Assembly: GCA_029057785.1 (NCBI GenBank)
Contig: JAIDZC010000018.1
Coordinates: forward strand, 1 to 64,000
Origin: Anaeroplasmataceae bacterium
GTDB taxonomy: Bacteria > Bacillota_I > Bacilli_A > Acholeplasmatales > Anaeroplasmataceae
Length of the DNA: 64,000 bases
Reading direction: 5' to 3'
Below the pieces are notes generated by a model. It worked only from the letters and a program-made list of their open reading frames with translations. It searched no databases and was not told where the DNA came from. Numbering within the stretch: the first letter of the stretch is position 1; the number at the start of each line of letters is the position of its first letter. Shown one piece after another: positions 41,878-50,447 of this stretch. Made by a program: the position numbers and the translations under genes.

Positions 41878-44121
41878 TTTGTTCCCTCCTTTTTCTTTAG
41901 TCTTTTTTGTTTTAAATGTATTTAATCTTAGTGCATTTGTTACAACAAATACACTACTAAAACTCATTGCTAGTGCTGCAATCATTGGATTGAGCTTAAT
42001 ATGAAATGCATAGTAGAAGATACCTGAAGCTAGGATAATACCGATAGCATTATAGAAGAATGCCCAAAATAAATTTCCTTTAATATTATTAATAGTACGT
42101 CTACTTAATTTAATAGCACTATACACATCAGATAAGGAATTAGAAACTAAGATAATATCAGCAGCCTCTATTGCGATATCAGCACCTCTTCCTATAGCAA
42201 TTCCAATATCTGCACTCATTAAGGCAGGAGCATCATTGATACCATCGCCTACCATAGCAACTTTCTTTCCTTTTTCCTGTTCCGCCTTAACAACGTTTTG
42301 TTTTTCATCAGGAAGTACATCACTGATAACACGATCAATTCCAACCTCATTTGCAATACTTGCAGCAGTAGAAGCATTATCACCAGTAAGCATTATTACT
42401 TCAAGACCTAACTGTTTTAATTGAGCAATACCTGCCTTTGAATCCTTTTTGATTTCATCCTTGACTGCAATCACACCAATAAGCACATCATGTTTTGCGA
42501 CAAAGAGAGGAGTAACTCCAGGTTTACAAACCCTTTGGATTCTTGGATCCTCTGTATCTAGTTTTATTCCAAGAGTAGTTAAATAGTTTTTATTTCCTAT
42601 ATAATAGAATTGTTTTTCAATTTCTCCTTCAATACCTAATCCTGCATGACTATCATATTTTTCAAGTGCATAAGGTTCAAGATTGTTTTCTACTGCCTTA
42701 GTAACAATAGCAGAAGCAAGAGGGTGCTCTGACTTTTGTTCTAGAGTATAAGCTATTCTTAAAAGGTCATCATCTGTAAAGCATAAGTGGTCTACAACCT
42801 TAGGCTTACCCTCTGTAATTGTTCCTGTTTTATCTAGAATAATTGTTTTTATTGAATGTGTTCTTTCTAGAATTTCTGCATTTTTAATTAATAGTCCATT
42901 TCTTGCTGCAACACCGGTAGCCACCATTATAGCAACGGGAGTTGCAAGACCTAATGCACAAGGACACGCAATGACTAAAACGGATATTCCTATTCCGAAT
43001 GCAAAGCTTGGACCTTCTAAGAAACAAAATACAATAAAGCTAATTAAAGCAATCAGCATTACTGCTGGAACGAAGAAGAAGGAGATTTTATCTGCAAGCT
43101 TTGAGATTGGGGCTTTGGAATTTGCGGCTTCTTCAACAAGCTTGATAATTGTATGAATGGTAGTATCTTCTCCAACCTTTGTTGCCTCAATCACTACATA
43201 GCCACTTGTTAAAATAGTAGAAGAAATTGCCTCCTCATTTACTTCTTTATAAACTGGAATACTCTCTCCTGTAATATTACTCTGATCAAATGAGCCACTA
43301 CCTTCAATAATGATTCCATCTACAGGAACCTGCATTCCCTTTTTCACGATAATATGGTCATGGAGTTTAACCTCTTCAACAAAAATTTCTATTTCCTTTC
43401 CATCTCGGATTAGAAGTGCAGTTTTTGGTGCTAAGTCCATAAGCTTCTCGATAGAAGCATTTGTCTTTTTCTTTGACTTTCCTTCTAAGTATTTTCCTAA
43501 AGATACTAATACTAAAATGGTTGAGGCAGATTCTAAGTAAAGCTCATGAGCTAGATGCGTTATATCCTGACCTATACCTAATCGATATGCCATAAGATAA
43601 ATGATATAAATGCCATATAATAAACTTGCAGAAGAACCTAAAGCAATTAAACTATCCATATTAGGAGATAACTTTATAAGTCTTTTAAAACCATTGATAT
43701 AATAATTACGATATAATATAATCACAGGAAGAGTTAAAAGAAATTCTGTAATTGCAAGGATTAATGGATTGTCTTCAAATATAGGCGGTATAGGAATATA
43801 CATCATTGGTCCCATTGCCAAATAAAATACAAGAAGAGCAAATACCGCAGCAATAATTAAGGTTCTGCCTTTATGTTCCTCCTGGTGTTTTACTTTAACA
43901 GTTTCTTTTTGTTCATTTAAGAAGGCTTTGTATCCTGCCTTTTCAACAGCACTCATAATGATTTCATCCTTTAGAATTGTTTCATCATAAGTTACATCCA
44001 TTGTGTTAGCAAGTAGATTGACATTACAGCTTTCTATTCCCTCTAGTTTTTCCACTGCGTGCTGGACATGACTTTGACAGGCAGAACAAGTCATTCCTTC
44101 AATTTTAAATTTTCTTTTCAT
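41677..44121 (-). CDS. copA: Copper-exporting P1B ATPase fused to a CopZ domain
   Basis: This 814 aa protein exports Cu(I) from the cytoplasm. An HMA domain with GMTCSACQSHV begins the protein. The membrane metal site is CPCALGLATP, the phosphorylation site DKTGTITEGKP, the HP motif SEHPLASA, and the hinge MVGDGINDAPAL. After the last helix (FVVTNALRLNTF) a Lys-rich linker runs in frame into a second HMA domain, METITLSVEGMMCKHCQAHV, at the C-terminus. C-terminal HMA domains are rare in CopA; here it looks like a fused copZ, with its own ribosome site inside the linker. AGTAGGTG favours ATG 44121 over GTG 44130. The gene directly follows csoR. Confidence 0.95.
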   Translation of the reverse strand: MKRKFKIEGMTCSACQSHVQHAVEKLEGIESCNVNLLANTMDVTYDETILKDEIIMSAVEKAGYKAFLNEQKETVKVKHQEEHKGRTLIIAAVFALLVFYLAMGPMMYIPIPPIFEDNPLILAITEFLLTLPVIILYRNYYINGFKRLIKLSPNMDSLIALGSSASLLYGIYIIYLMAYRLGIGQDITHLAHELYLESASTILVLVSLGKYLEGKSKKKTNASIEKLMDLAPKTALLIRDGKEIEIFVEEVKLHDHIIVKKGMQVPVDGIIIEGSGSFDQSNITGESIPVYKEVNEEAISSTILTSGYVVIEATKVGEDTTIHTIIKLVEEAANSKAPISKLADKISFFFVPAVMLIALISFIVFCFLEGPSFAFGIGISVLVIACPCALGLATPVAIMVATGVAARNGLLIKNAEILERTHSIKTIILDKTGTITEGKPKVVDHLCFTDDDLLRIAYTLEQKSEHPLASAIVTKAVENNLEPYALEKYDSHAGLGIEGEIEKQFYYIGNKNYLTTLGIKLDTEDPRIQRVCKPGVTPLFVAKHDVLIGVIAVKDEIKKDSKAGIAQLKQLGLEVIMLTGDNASTAASIANEVGIDRVISDVLPDEKQNVVKAEQEKGKKVAMVGDGINDAPALMSADIGIAIGRGADIAIEAADIILVSNSLSDVYSAIKLSRRTINNIKGNLFWAFFYNAIGIILASGIFYYAFHIKLNPMIAALAMSFSSVFVVTNALRLNTFKTKKTKEKGGNKMETITLSVEGMMCKHCQAHVEKALSGVAGVETVLVSLEKKSATVTGKNLSKEALTKAVADAGYEAK

Positions 44122-44130
44122 TTTATTCAC

Positions 44131-44424
44131 CTACTGAAATCTTTTAAATAAGTCAACAATCTCATCTAGTACTTCATCATTTCCAGTTAATATATTTTCC
44201 TTGACACAAGTTTTTATGTGCTTATCTAACATAAAATTCGCAAAGGATTTAATAGATTTATCAATAGCTGATAACTGAATCAGAATCTCATCACAATAGC
44301 GGTCATCCTGAATCATATTTGCAATACCTCTGATTTGTCCTTCAATTCGATTTAAACGATTTGTTAAAACCTTCTTGTCTTCCTCAGAGCGATAAGTCCT
44401 TTTTTCTTCATTGCAACAATCCAT
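44131..44424 (-). CDS. csoR: CsoR-family copper-sensing repressor
   Basis: This 97 aa protein is a CsoR/RcnR helical bundle: LTNRLNRIEGQIRGIANMIQDDRYCDEILIQLSAIDKSIKSFANFMLDKHIKTCV. The Cu(I) ligands C-H-C are visible as Cys in RYCDEI, His in DKHIK and Cys in IKTCV. AAAGAGGTG favours ATG 44424; the 18-residue extension upstream runs through the operator. Copper binding releases it from the palindrome at 44454. It is first in the csoR-copA operon. Confidence 0.93.
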   Translation of the reverse strand: MDCCNEEKRTYRSEEDKKVLTNRLNRIEGQIRGIANMIQDDRYCDEILIQLSAIDKSIKSFANFMLDKHIKTCVKENILTGNDEVLDEIVDLFKRFQ

Positions 44425-44448
44425 AAAAAACACCTCTTTCTTATTTAT

Positions 44449-44478
44449 ATTATATACCCATAAGGGGTATGTTGTCAA
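44449..44478 (-). promoter_or_regulatory. csoR-copA promoter with CsoR operator
   Basis: On the minus strand: TTGACA (44478-44473), 18 bp spacer, TATAAT (44454-44449). The spacer contains ATACCCCTTATGGGTAT (44470-44454), an inverted repeat of the type bound by CsoR. Repressor binding would cover the spacer and the -10. Confidence 0.88.
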
Positions 44479-44508
44479 TAAAAATAAGATTCAATTTTTT
44501 AAAAGAAA

Positions 44509-44537
44509 TTGACAAAGAAATAAATTTGAGATATGAT
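44509..44537 (+). promoter_or_regulatory. Promoter of the manganese-riboswitch ATPase unit
   Basis: TTGACA (44509-44514), 17 bp spacer, TATGAT (44532-44537). The start is near 44544, at the first base of the aptamer. Confidence 0.8.
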
Positions 44538-44543
44538 AGAAAT

Positions 44544-44699
44544 ACTTAAGGGAGTAGATGACCTATATGGCAGTATATTTCGTCAGGACGAAGGAAACTT
44601 CCGGAATTACTTGAAACATCAAGACTTAAATATAGTAGTATTACTATGCTTGTCTTGTGACATACTATAATTAGACAGGCTAGTGCCTGTTTTATTTTT
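44544..44699 (+). ncRNA. yybP-ykoY manganese riboswitch with terminator
   Basis: The aptamer carries the conserved elements AAGGGAGTAG (44548-44557), CGTCAGGACGAAGGAAACTT (44581-44600) and ACATCAAGACTTAA (44616-44629). P1 pairs TTAAG (44546-44550) with CTTAA (44625-44629). Downstream, ACAGGC, loop TAGT, GCCTGT (44675-44690) and a T-tract form a terminator. TGTCT (44651-44655) can pair with AGACA (44673-44677) to disrupt it. In this family Mn2+ binding favours expression of the exporter gene downstream. Confidence 0.85.
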
Positions 44700-44710
44700 G
44701 AGGTGAGAAT

Positions 44711-47470
44711 ATGGAAGAGAACACAAAATTTGAACAGAAGAGTATTGAAGAAACAAAAGAAATCTTAAATACAGATTCAGCAAAAGGTCTTATAACAGAG
44801 GAAGCAGAAAATAGAATTTCCTTATATGGACCAAATGAGTTACAGGAAAAAAAGAAGAAGTCCTGGTTTAAAATCTTTTTAAGTGAATTAAACAATCCGA
44901 TGATATTTGTTTTATTTGCCGCAATTGCTGTGACATTAGGACTATCTATATATGAGACCATTGTCACTTTAAAAGCAAATGAACCTTTTGACTTCTTATC
45001 TACAGGAGACTGGCCAGATGTCATTATAATACTTGCCGTAATTATTTTGAATTCTGTTATTGGTACAATTCAGGAGCTTAAGGCAGAAAGCTCTTTAGAA
45101 GCACTAAAGAAAATGTCAAGTCCAGAATCCACAGTAATCCGTGATGGAATGCACAAAAAAATTAAATCAAGTCAGCTGGTTGTTGGAGATGTTGTTGTAT
45201 TAGAAGAAGGAGATACAGTAGGTGCTGACTTAAGACTCATCGAAAGTGTAAACTTGAAGATTAATGAGTCTTCCTTGACAGGAGAGTCTGTACCAATTGA
45301 AAAGGATGCAGACCTAGTATTTCAAAATGAAGTTGGAATAGGAGATCGCCTCAATTGTGCTTATATGTCAACAACAGTAAGCTATGGCCGTGGGTTAGGA
45401 ATTGTCAGCAAAACTGGTATGCAAACAGAAATAGGTAAAATTGCAGGTGCTATTTCTGATACTAAAGTGGAACCAACTCCACTACAAAAGGTTCTTGCAA
45501 AGCTATCTAAGGTTTTAGGAATCTTAACACTTGCAATAGTAGTTGTAGTACTACTTGTAGATATTATTTGGATTTGTGTAGATGGTAAAGGAACAATCCT
45601 TGAGGCATACATTGAAGCTATTTTAACAGCCATTTCTTTAGCTGTGGCTGCAATCCCCGAAGGCTTACCTGCAGTAGTAACTATTGTGTTATCTATAGGA
45701 GTCCAAAAGATGGTTAAGGCAAATACTGTAGTACGTAAGCTACCTAGTGTAGAAACCTTAGGTGCTGTTCAGATTGTGTGCTCAGATAAAACAGGTACAT
45801 TAACTCAAAATCGTATGACCGTCGTAGAGGCATATGCAAAAGGAAAATATTATAAGAGTGATGCCTTTACTAAAGAGAATAAGGATGAGGATATTCACCT
45901 TTTAGCAAAGGGAATGAGTCTTTGTTCAAATGCCACAGTAGATGAAGGCTTATATGGAGATCCAACAGAGATTGCCCTAGTCATGTTTGCAAATAGCTTT
46001 GGTCTCTCTAAGAAAGAATTAGAAGAGCAGTTTCCAAGAGTTGATGAGTTACCTTTTGATAGTGTTCGTAAAATGATGTCTACCAAGCATCAAATAAATG
46101 AAGATACAGTAATTTATACAAAAGGTGCTTTAGATAGTATTTTAAAAGGAACTACCCATATTTTTGAAGATGGTAAAACTAGAATTATAGAAGAATCTGA
46201 TATTCAAAAAATTAATGAGGCAAATTCTTATTTTTCCGGTAAGGCTTTACGTGTACTAGCATTGGCCTATACAACTGAATCTGCCATAACAGAAGAAAAT
46301 ATGGTGTTTGTTGGATTAGTAGCCATGATAGACCCACCACGAAAAGAAGCAAAGGCAGCTGTTGAAAAATTTAATACTGCTGGAATTAAAACGGTAATGA
46401 TTACAGGAGATCACAAGGATACAGCTTTTGCAGTAGCTAAAGAATTAGGAATATGTGAAAAAATAGAGGAATGTCATACAGGGGCAGAAATAGATAGGCT
46501 AAATGAAGAAGAGCTGAAAGAGGTATGTAAAACGGCCCGTGTATTTGCCAGAGTTTCTCCACAGAATAAAGTAGATATTGTCAAAGCCTTCCAAACACTT
46601 GGAAATACTGTTGCAATGACAGGAGATGGTGTCAATGATGCTCCAAGCTTAAAGACAGCCAATATTGGTATTGCAATGGGAATTACAGGAACAGATGTTG
46701 CTAAGGGTGCTGCAGATATGGTTTTAACGGATGACAATTTTGCCTCTATTGAAAAAGCTGTAGAGGAAGGAAGAGGCATATTTGCCAACATTCGTAAAAC
46801 AGTATTCTTCCTTTTAGGAAGTAATATTGCAGAGGTATTTGCTTTATTTTTCTTAATCTGCTTGGGTCTTCCTACACCTTTAATTGCAATTCATCTTTTA
46901 TGGGTAAATTTAGTTACAGATTCCTTACCTGCAATAGCTTTAGGCATGCAACCTAAGGATAAGGATATTATGAAAGACAAGCCTAGGGATTCAAAGGAAA
47001 GTATCTTTGCTCATGGTGGTTTAATTTTAACTTTAGGATATGGCATCGTGATTACCTTTGCTGTTATTATGGCTTACTTTACGTGTGGGTGGTTAAATGG
47101 TGCTGTTTCTTTGATGGATATAAAAGCTTTATATAATAGTAATCCTCAAATTCTTCATCAAGCCCAAACTATGGCATTTACAACTTTGGCCTTATGTGAA
47201 CTATTCCATATGTTAGGAATGAGTAATGTAAATCGTAGTTTTATTTATGTAGTTAAGGATAAGAACTGGATGTTATTTATAGCTTTCTTTATTGGTATAA
47301 TTTTACAGTTTTTTGTTGTACAAACTCCAGGTGTAAAAGAAGTATTTTCAACCTATAGCCTAACAGGAGCAGAATGGGGAATAATGCTTGGTTTATCTTT
47401 ACTTCCACTTGTTGTTCATGAAATTGTTGTGTTGATAAATATATTGAGAAAGAACAAAATTGACAAGTAA
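44711..47470 (+). CDS. P2-type cation ATPase, probable Mn2+/Ca2+ exporter
   Basis: This 919 aa protein has the N-terminal actuator entry LITEEAENRISLYGPNEL, the actuator loop SSLTGESVP, membrane site PEGLPAVVTIVLSIGVQKM (M4), the phosphorylation site CSDKTGTLTQNRMTVVEA, KGALD, and the hinge AMTGDGVNDAPSLK. Ten membrane helices in the 2+4+4 arrangement match SERCA/PMR1-type pumps. Sequence alone suggests calcium, but the manganese riboswitch in its leader argues that Mn2+ export is the main role, as for related riboswitch-controlled pumps. GAGGTGAG precedes the ATG. It is a single-gene unit with a terminator. Confidence 0.93.
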   Translation: MEENTKFEQKSIEETKEILNTDSAKGLITEEAENRISLYGPNELQEKKKKSWFKIFLSELNNPMIFVLFAAIAVTLGLSIYETIVTLKANEPFDFLSTGDWPDVIIILAVIILNSVIGTIQELKAESSLEALKKMSSPESTVIRDGMHKKIKSSQLVVGDVVVLEEGDTVGADLRLIESVNLKINESSLTGESVPIEKDADLVFQNEVGIGDRLNCAYMSTTVSYGRGLGIVSKTGMQTEIGKIAGAISDTKVEPTPLQKVLAKLSKVLGILTLAIVVVVLLVDIIWICVDGKGTILEAYIEAILTAISLAVAAIPEGLPAVVTIVLSIGVQKMVKANTVVRKLPSVETLGAVQIVCSDKTGTLTQNRMTVVEAYAKGKYYKSDAFTKENKDEDIHLLAKGMSLCSNATVDEGLYGDPTEIALVMFANSFGLSKKELEEQFPRVDELPFDSVRKMMSTKHQINEDTVIYTKGALDSILKGTTHIFEDGKTRIIEESDIQKINEANSYFSGKALRVLALAYTTESAITEENMVFVGLVAMIDPPRKEAKAAVEKFNTAGIKTVMITGDHKDTAFAVAKELGICEKIEECHTGAEIDRLNEEELKEVCKTARVFARVSPQNKVDIVKAFQTLGNTVAMTGDGVNDAPSLKTANIGIAMGITGTDVAKGAADMVLTDDNFASIEKAVEEGRGIFANIRKTVFFLLGSNIAEVFALFFLICLGLPTPLIAIHLLWVNLVTDSLPAIALGMQPKDKDIMKDKPRDSKESIFAHGGLILTLGYGIVITFAVIMAYFTCGWLNGAVSLMDIKALYNSNPQILHQAQTMAFTTLALCELFHMLGMSNVNRSFIYVVKDKNWMLFIAFFIGIILQFFVVQTPGVKEVFSTYSLTGAEWGIMLGLSLLPLVVHEIVVLINILRKNKIDK

Positions 47471-47518
47471 GAAGATAAAACAATAAGGTATGGTTGTTAA
47501 AAAATTCAATGTTTGAAA

Positions 47519-47553
47519 TAAAAGGTCTTCTTAATAAGGAAGAACCTTTTTAT
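47519..47553 (+). terminator. Terminator of the cation ATPase gene
   Basis: AAAGGTCTTC pairs with GAAGAACCTTT with one bulge around a short loop, followed by TTATTAA. Confidence 0.7.
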
Positions 47554-47594
47554 TAATATGGCATAAAAAAACCTCCGCATATAGCGAATGTCAT

Positions 47595-47906
47595 TTATAG
47601 TATTTCTTTTTGCTTTGAATATTTGAATCTTAATAATTCAATAGAGGAAGTTTCCTCGTTTATTCTGTAAACCAGAATATAATTTTTTATATTTGTATGT
47701 CGAATGGTATTATCTCTTATAAAATAATAAGAACAGTCAGGATAGGAATAAGGAAATATGCAGATATTTTCTATAGTTTTTTCAATATAAGAAAGTAATT
47801 CTGAAGCTGATTTTCTATTCATAAGATTAACTGAGATGTAATTCAAAGCAGTTTCTATATCGTTTATTGCTAAGTCAGTGAATTTAAAACTATATTTATT
47901 CGCCAT
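47595..47906 (-). CDS. ParE/RelE-superfamily toxin
   Basis: This 103 aa protein has the ParE pattern: YSFKFTDLAINDIETALNYISVNL, KSASELLSYIEKTIENICIFPYSYP, then RHTNIKNYILVYRINEETSSIELLRF. It would inhibit DNA gyrase or translation; ParE-like features (Pro-rich F-P-Y-S-Y-P, Y-I-L-V-Y-R) point to the former only weakly. The start overlaps the antitoxin gene by 11 bp. Confidence 0.88.
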   Translation of the reverse strand: MANKYSFKFTDLAINDIETALNYISVNLMNRKSASELLSYIEKTIENICIFPYSYPDCSYYFIRDNTIRHTNIKNYILVYRINEETSSIELLRFKYSKQKEIL

Positions 47907-48156
47907 ATTTTGCTTTTAATTCTGCAAGAGTAAGCCTGCCATCATGCAGTCTTTCTTTCTTGGCATTTTCTATACCAGCTAAAATACTTTCATACATTTC
48001 AATTCTAGCTAGTTTTTCTTCATAGGTTTTCATACTCATAACAACCATATCACCATATCCATTTTTAGTCACAAAAATAGGTTCATTAGAGGTTGAACAT
48101 AGTTCTGAAATTTTATTCGTATCTCTTAAATCTTTAATAGGAATAATTTGCGGCAT
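47896..48156 (-). CDS. Phd/YefM-type antitoxin
   Basis: This 86 aa protein begins MPQIIPIKDLRDTNKISELCSTSNEPIFVTKNGYGDMVVMSMKTYEE, the Phd/YefM DNA-binding fold. Its C-terminal tail (RLTLAELKAKYGE) would wrap the toxin. It is first in a two-gene operon. TTGATA, 18 bp, TATAAT lies upstream on the minus strand, and ATAATTATGTCACAATTAT (48187-48205) overlaps the spacer as a likely autorepression site. Confidence 0.88.
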   Translation of the reverse strand: MPQIIPIKDLRDTNKISELCSTSNEPIFVTKNGYGDMVVMSMKTYEEKLARIEMYESILAGIENAKKERLHDGRLTLAELKAKYGE

Positions 48157-48238
48157 AATATCATCCTTTCTACCATTATTATAGCATAATTATGTCACAA
48201 TTATCAAGGATTAAGCTTTGTAAAATATATTAATATAT

Positions 48239-48280
48239 AAAAAACAGATTGGTATTTGTACTGAACCAATCTGTTTTTTT
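48239..48280. terminator. Terminator beyond the GltD-like gene
   Basis: AAAACAGATTGGT pairs with ACCAATCTGTTTT around an 11-base loop. It is bidirectional in form; it ends the minus-strand gene whose stop is at 48282. Confidence 0.85.
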
Positions 48281-48281
48281 A

Positions 48282-49529
48282 TTATGCTTGATTATATTTG
48301 TTTTTAATATATTGGTCAATCTCTTCAGCAACCTTCTTTGTTGCTGCTACAGCTTCAACCACAGTTCTAGCACCTGATACAACATCACCTGCTGCATAGA
48401 CACCAGGACGAGTAGTAGCACCCTTTTCAGAGGTTTCAATTAAACCTCTTTGGTTTGTATCAATCTGTTTTGTATTTTTAACTATATTGGTTTGTGCACC
48501 TTGACCTATCGCAATGATAACAGAAGAGCTATTGATTTTATAAGGATGTTCGGAATCATTTTTATAGGATACGGTTCCATCTTCATTTTCAATCTTTAGA
48601 ACAGGTTCAACGATAATGCCATCTGGTTCAATTTTTACAGTGTTTAGATAGTAGTTCATCTTAACACCATCAACCTCAGCTAGCATCAATTCTTCCTCAA
48701 GAGCTGTTACCTCTTCACGTCCACGGAAGAAGATGATATCTACCTTGGCTGCAGTTTTTCTTAAAATCGTTCTTGCAGCATCCATTGCGACATTACCTGC
48801 ACCAATAATTACAACATGATCTCCTAAATTATTATAGGAATCAGGATTTTTTAAGAAGTCAATAGCAAAGTGAACATTTCCTAATGTCTCACCGGGTATC
48901 CTTAATCTATTCGGCTTCCAAACACCAGTACCAATGAAGATTGCATCATAGCCATCTTCAAACATATCATCTATTGTAACAGTAGGACCAATCAGTGTAT
49001 TTGGCCTGAATTTGATTCCTAGATCAGTCATTCGTTTTAGCATTTTATCTAATATAGATTTTGGGAGTCTAAATTCAGGTATACCATAACGTAAGACACC
49101 ACCAATTTTATCCTTTGAATCAATGACTGTAACATCATACCCCTTTTGGGCAAGTAAAATTGCTAAAGTTAAACCAGCAGGACCAGCACCTATGATACCT
49201 ACCAAATGTCCATTTTTTTCTCCTGGTTCTAGTTTGGCCTTGTCTAAGAAGAAGCTAGAAATGTAGTGTTCAACCTCAAAAAATTTAATTGGAGAACCTT
49301 TATGGTTTAAAACACAATGTCCCATACAGTTTTTCTCATGTGGACAGATTAATGAACAAACAGCAGATAATGGGTTATTTTCAAACAGCATAGCTCCTGC
49401 CTCATCCATTTTTCCTTCTAAAAACATTTGCATGATTGTAGGAATTTCTGTACGAACTGGACATCCTTCCTTACATAATGGTCTTTTACATTTTAAGCAG
49501 CGTTGTGCTTCTTGTATAATATCACTCAC
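48282..49529 (-). CDS. gltD: GltD-like FAD/Fe-S NAD(P)H oxidoreductase
   Basis: This 415 aa protein has an N-terminal Fe-S domain (CLKCKRPLCKEGCPV; CSLICPHEKNCMGHC), then a Rossmann FAD site VGIIGAGPAGLTLAILLAQKGYDVTVID and an NADPH site VVIIGAGNVAMDAARTI, ending with GVYAAGDVVSGARTVVEA. It matches the glutamate synthase small subunit, but no large subunit gene is in the window. It may act with a distant partner, or as an NfnB/SudB-like enzyme. GTG 49529 follows GAGGTG seven bases upstream. Monocistronic. Confidence 0.85.
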   Translation of the reverse strand: MSDIIQEAQRCLKCKRPLCKEGCPVRTEIPTIMQMFLEGKMDEAGAMLFENNPLSAVCSLICPHEKNCMGHCVLNHKGSPIKFFEVEHYISSFFLDKAKLEPGEKNGHLVGIIGAGPAGLTLAILLAQKGYDVTVIDSKDKIGGVLRYGIPEFRLPKSILDKMLKRMTDLGIKFRPNTLIGPTVTIDDMFEDGYDAIFIGTGVWKPNRLRIPGETLGNVHFAIDFLKNPDSYNNLGDHVVIIGAGNVAMDAARTILRKTAAKVDIIFFRGREEVTALEEELMLAEVDGVKMNYYLNTVKIEPDGIIVEPVLKIENEDGTVSYKNDSEHPYKINSSSVIIAIGQGAQTNIVKNTKQIDTNQRGLIETSEKGATTRPGVYAAGDVVSGARTVVEAVAATKKVAEEIDQYIKNKYNQA

Positions 49530-49612
49530 TGTTTTTCACCTCATATTAACTATTATACCTTTTTTTCTAATAAATTGAAAGCGTTTTATTTATTTTCTTA
49601 TTACATTTGTGA

Positions 49613-49618
49613 TACAAT
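49613..49618 (+). promoter_or_regulatory. Extended -10 promoter, apparently leaderless
   Basis: TGATACAAT is an extended -10. The next transcription start would be about seven bases downstream, at or next to ATG 49625. No ribosome site lies before that ATG. Confidence 0.5.
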
Positions 49619-49624
49619 TATAGT

Positions 49625-50446
49625 ATGAAGCAAAATGAACTAATTATGAATGTAGAAAAAGAAGATATTTTATCGGAAATATTAAAGAAAAACGTCTCAA
49701 AGCGGTTTTATCGTTTTTTAAAGTATAGTAAGGCAGAGGTTCTTGTGAATGGGGAGACCTTAGAATGGTATAAAAAGGTTTCTAAAGGCTCAGAAATAAA
49801 AGTTATTTATACAACCTTTGATAAAGAAATTGATTGGCCTAAAACAGAAAAACTACCTAAAGTTGTTTTAGAAACGGATCATTATTTGATTGTGGATAAG
49901 GAACCCAATCTATTGACTATCCCTACTAAGGGCAATCCCAATAGCCTATACCAGCAGTTAGTGGCTTACTTAGGAGAACAGAATATTCATATTTTGAATC
50001 GTTTGGATAAGGAAACAAGCGGTCTTGTTGTAGTAGCAAAGGATCGTTATGCCGCAAGTCTTTTAGAGCCTACCCATGAGCATATGATTAGAAAATATTT
50101 ATGCTTAGTAGAAGGAAAGGTTGAAGCTTCAGCTACAATTAAAAACTATATAGCTAAAGAAGAAAACTCCAATAAAAGATATGTCAGTGAGGAAGGGAAG
50201 CTTGCTATTAGTCATTATCACAGCATAGAATCTAGTGAAGAGGCAAGTCTTTTGGAATTTGTTTTAGAAACAGGCAGAACTCATCAAATTCGAGTACATA
50301 CAAGTCATATGGGGCATCCTATTGTTGGAGATAAGCTTTATGGTGGAAAAGAAAATTCGGTTTTATGTTTAACCAGCTATAGTGTAGAATTTATAGATCC
50401 TTTTACAAATGAAACAATTCATTGCATGATAGAGAAGGAGTGGTAA
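49625..50446 (+). CDS. RluA/RluD-family pseudouridine synthase
   Basis: This 273 aa protein converts uridine to pseudouridine in rRNA or tRNA. Residues 15-70 resemble an S4 domain (VSKRFYRFLKYSKAEVLVNGE). The catalytic segment is ILNRLDKETSGLVVVAKD (Asp after R-L), followed by RKYLCLVEG and ETGRTHQIRVHTSHMGHPIVGDKLYGG. The ATG has no Shine-Dalgarno sequence and sits on the predicted start, so the mRNA may be leaderless. The next gene begins 2 bp after the stop. Confidence 0.92.
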   Translation: MKQNELIMNVEKEDILSEILKKNVSKRFYRFLKYSKAEVLVNGETLEWYKKVSKGSEIKVIYTTFDKEIDWPKTEKLPKVVLETDHYLIVDKEPNLLTIPTKGNPNSLYQQLVAYLGEQNIHILNRLDKETSGLVVVAKDRYAASLLEPTHEHMIRKYLCLVEGKVEASATIKNYIAKEENSNKRYVSEEGKLAISHYHSIESSEEASLLEFVLETGRTHQIRVHTSHMGHPIVGDKLYGGKENSVLCLTSYSVEFIDPFTNETIHCMIEKEW

Positions 50447-50447
50447 G

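Noticed and set aside
41877-41900. Frameshift or assembly error joining copA and copZ
   Set aside because: The frame continues cleanly through a plausible Lys-rich linker and neither half is damaged, so a genuine fusion is the simpler reading, though resequencing would settle it.
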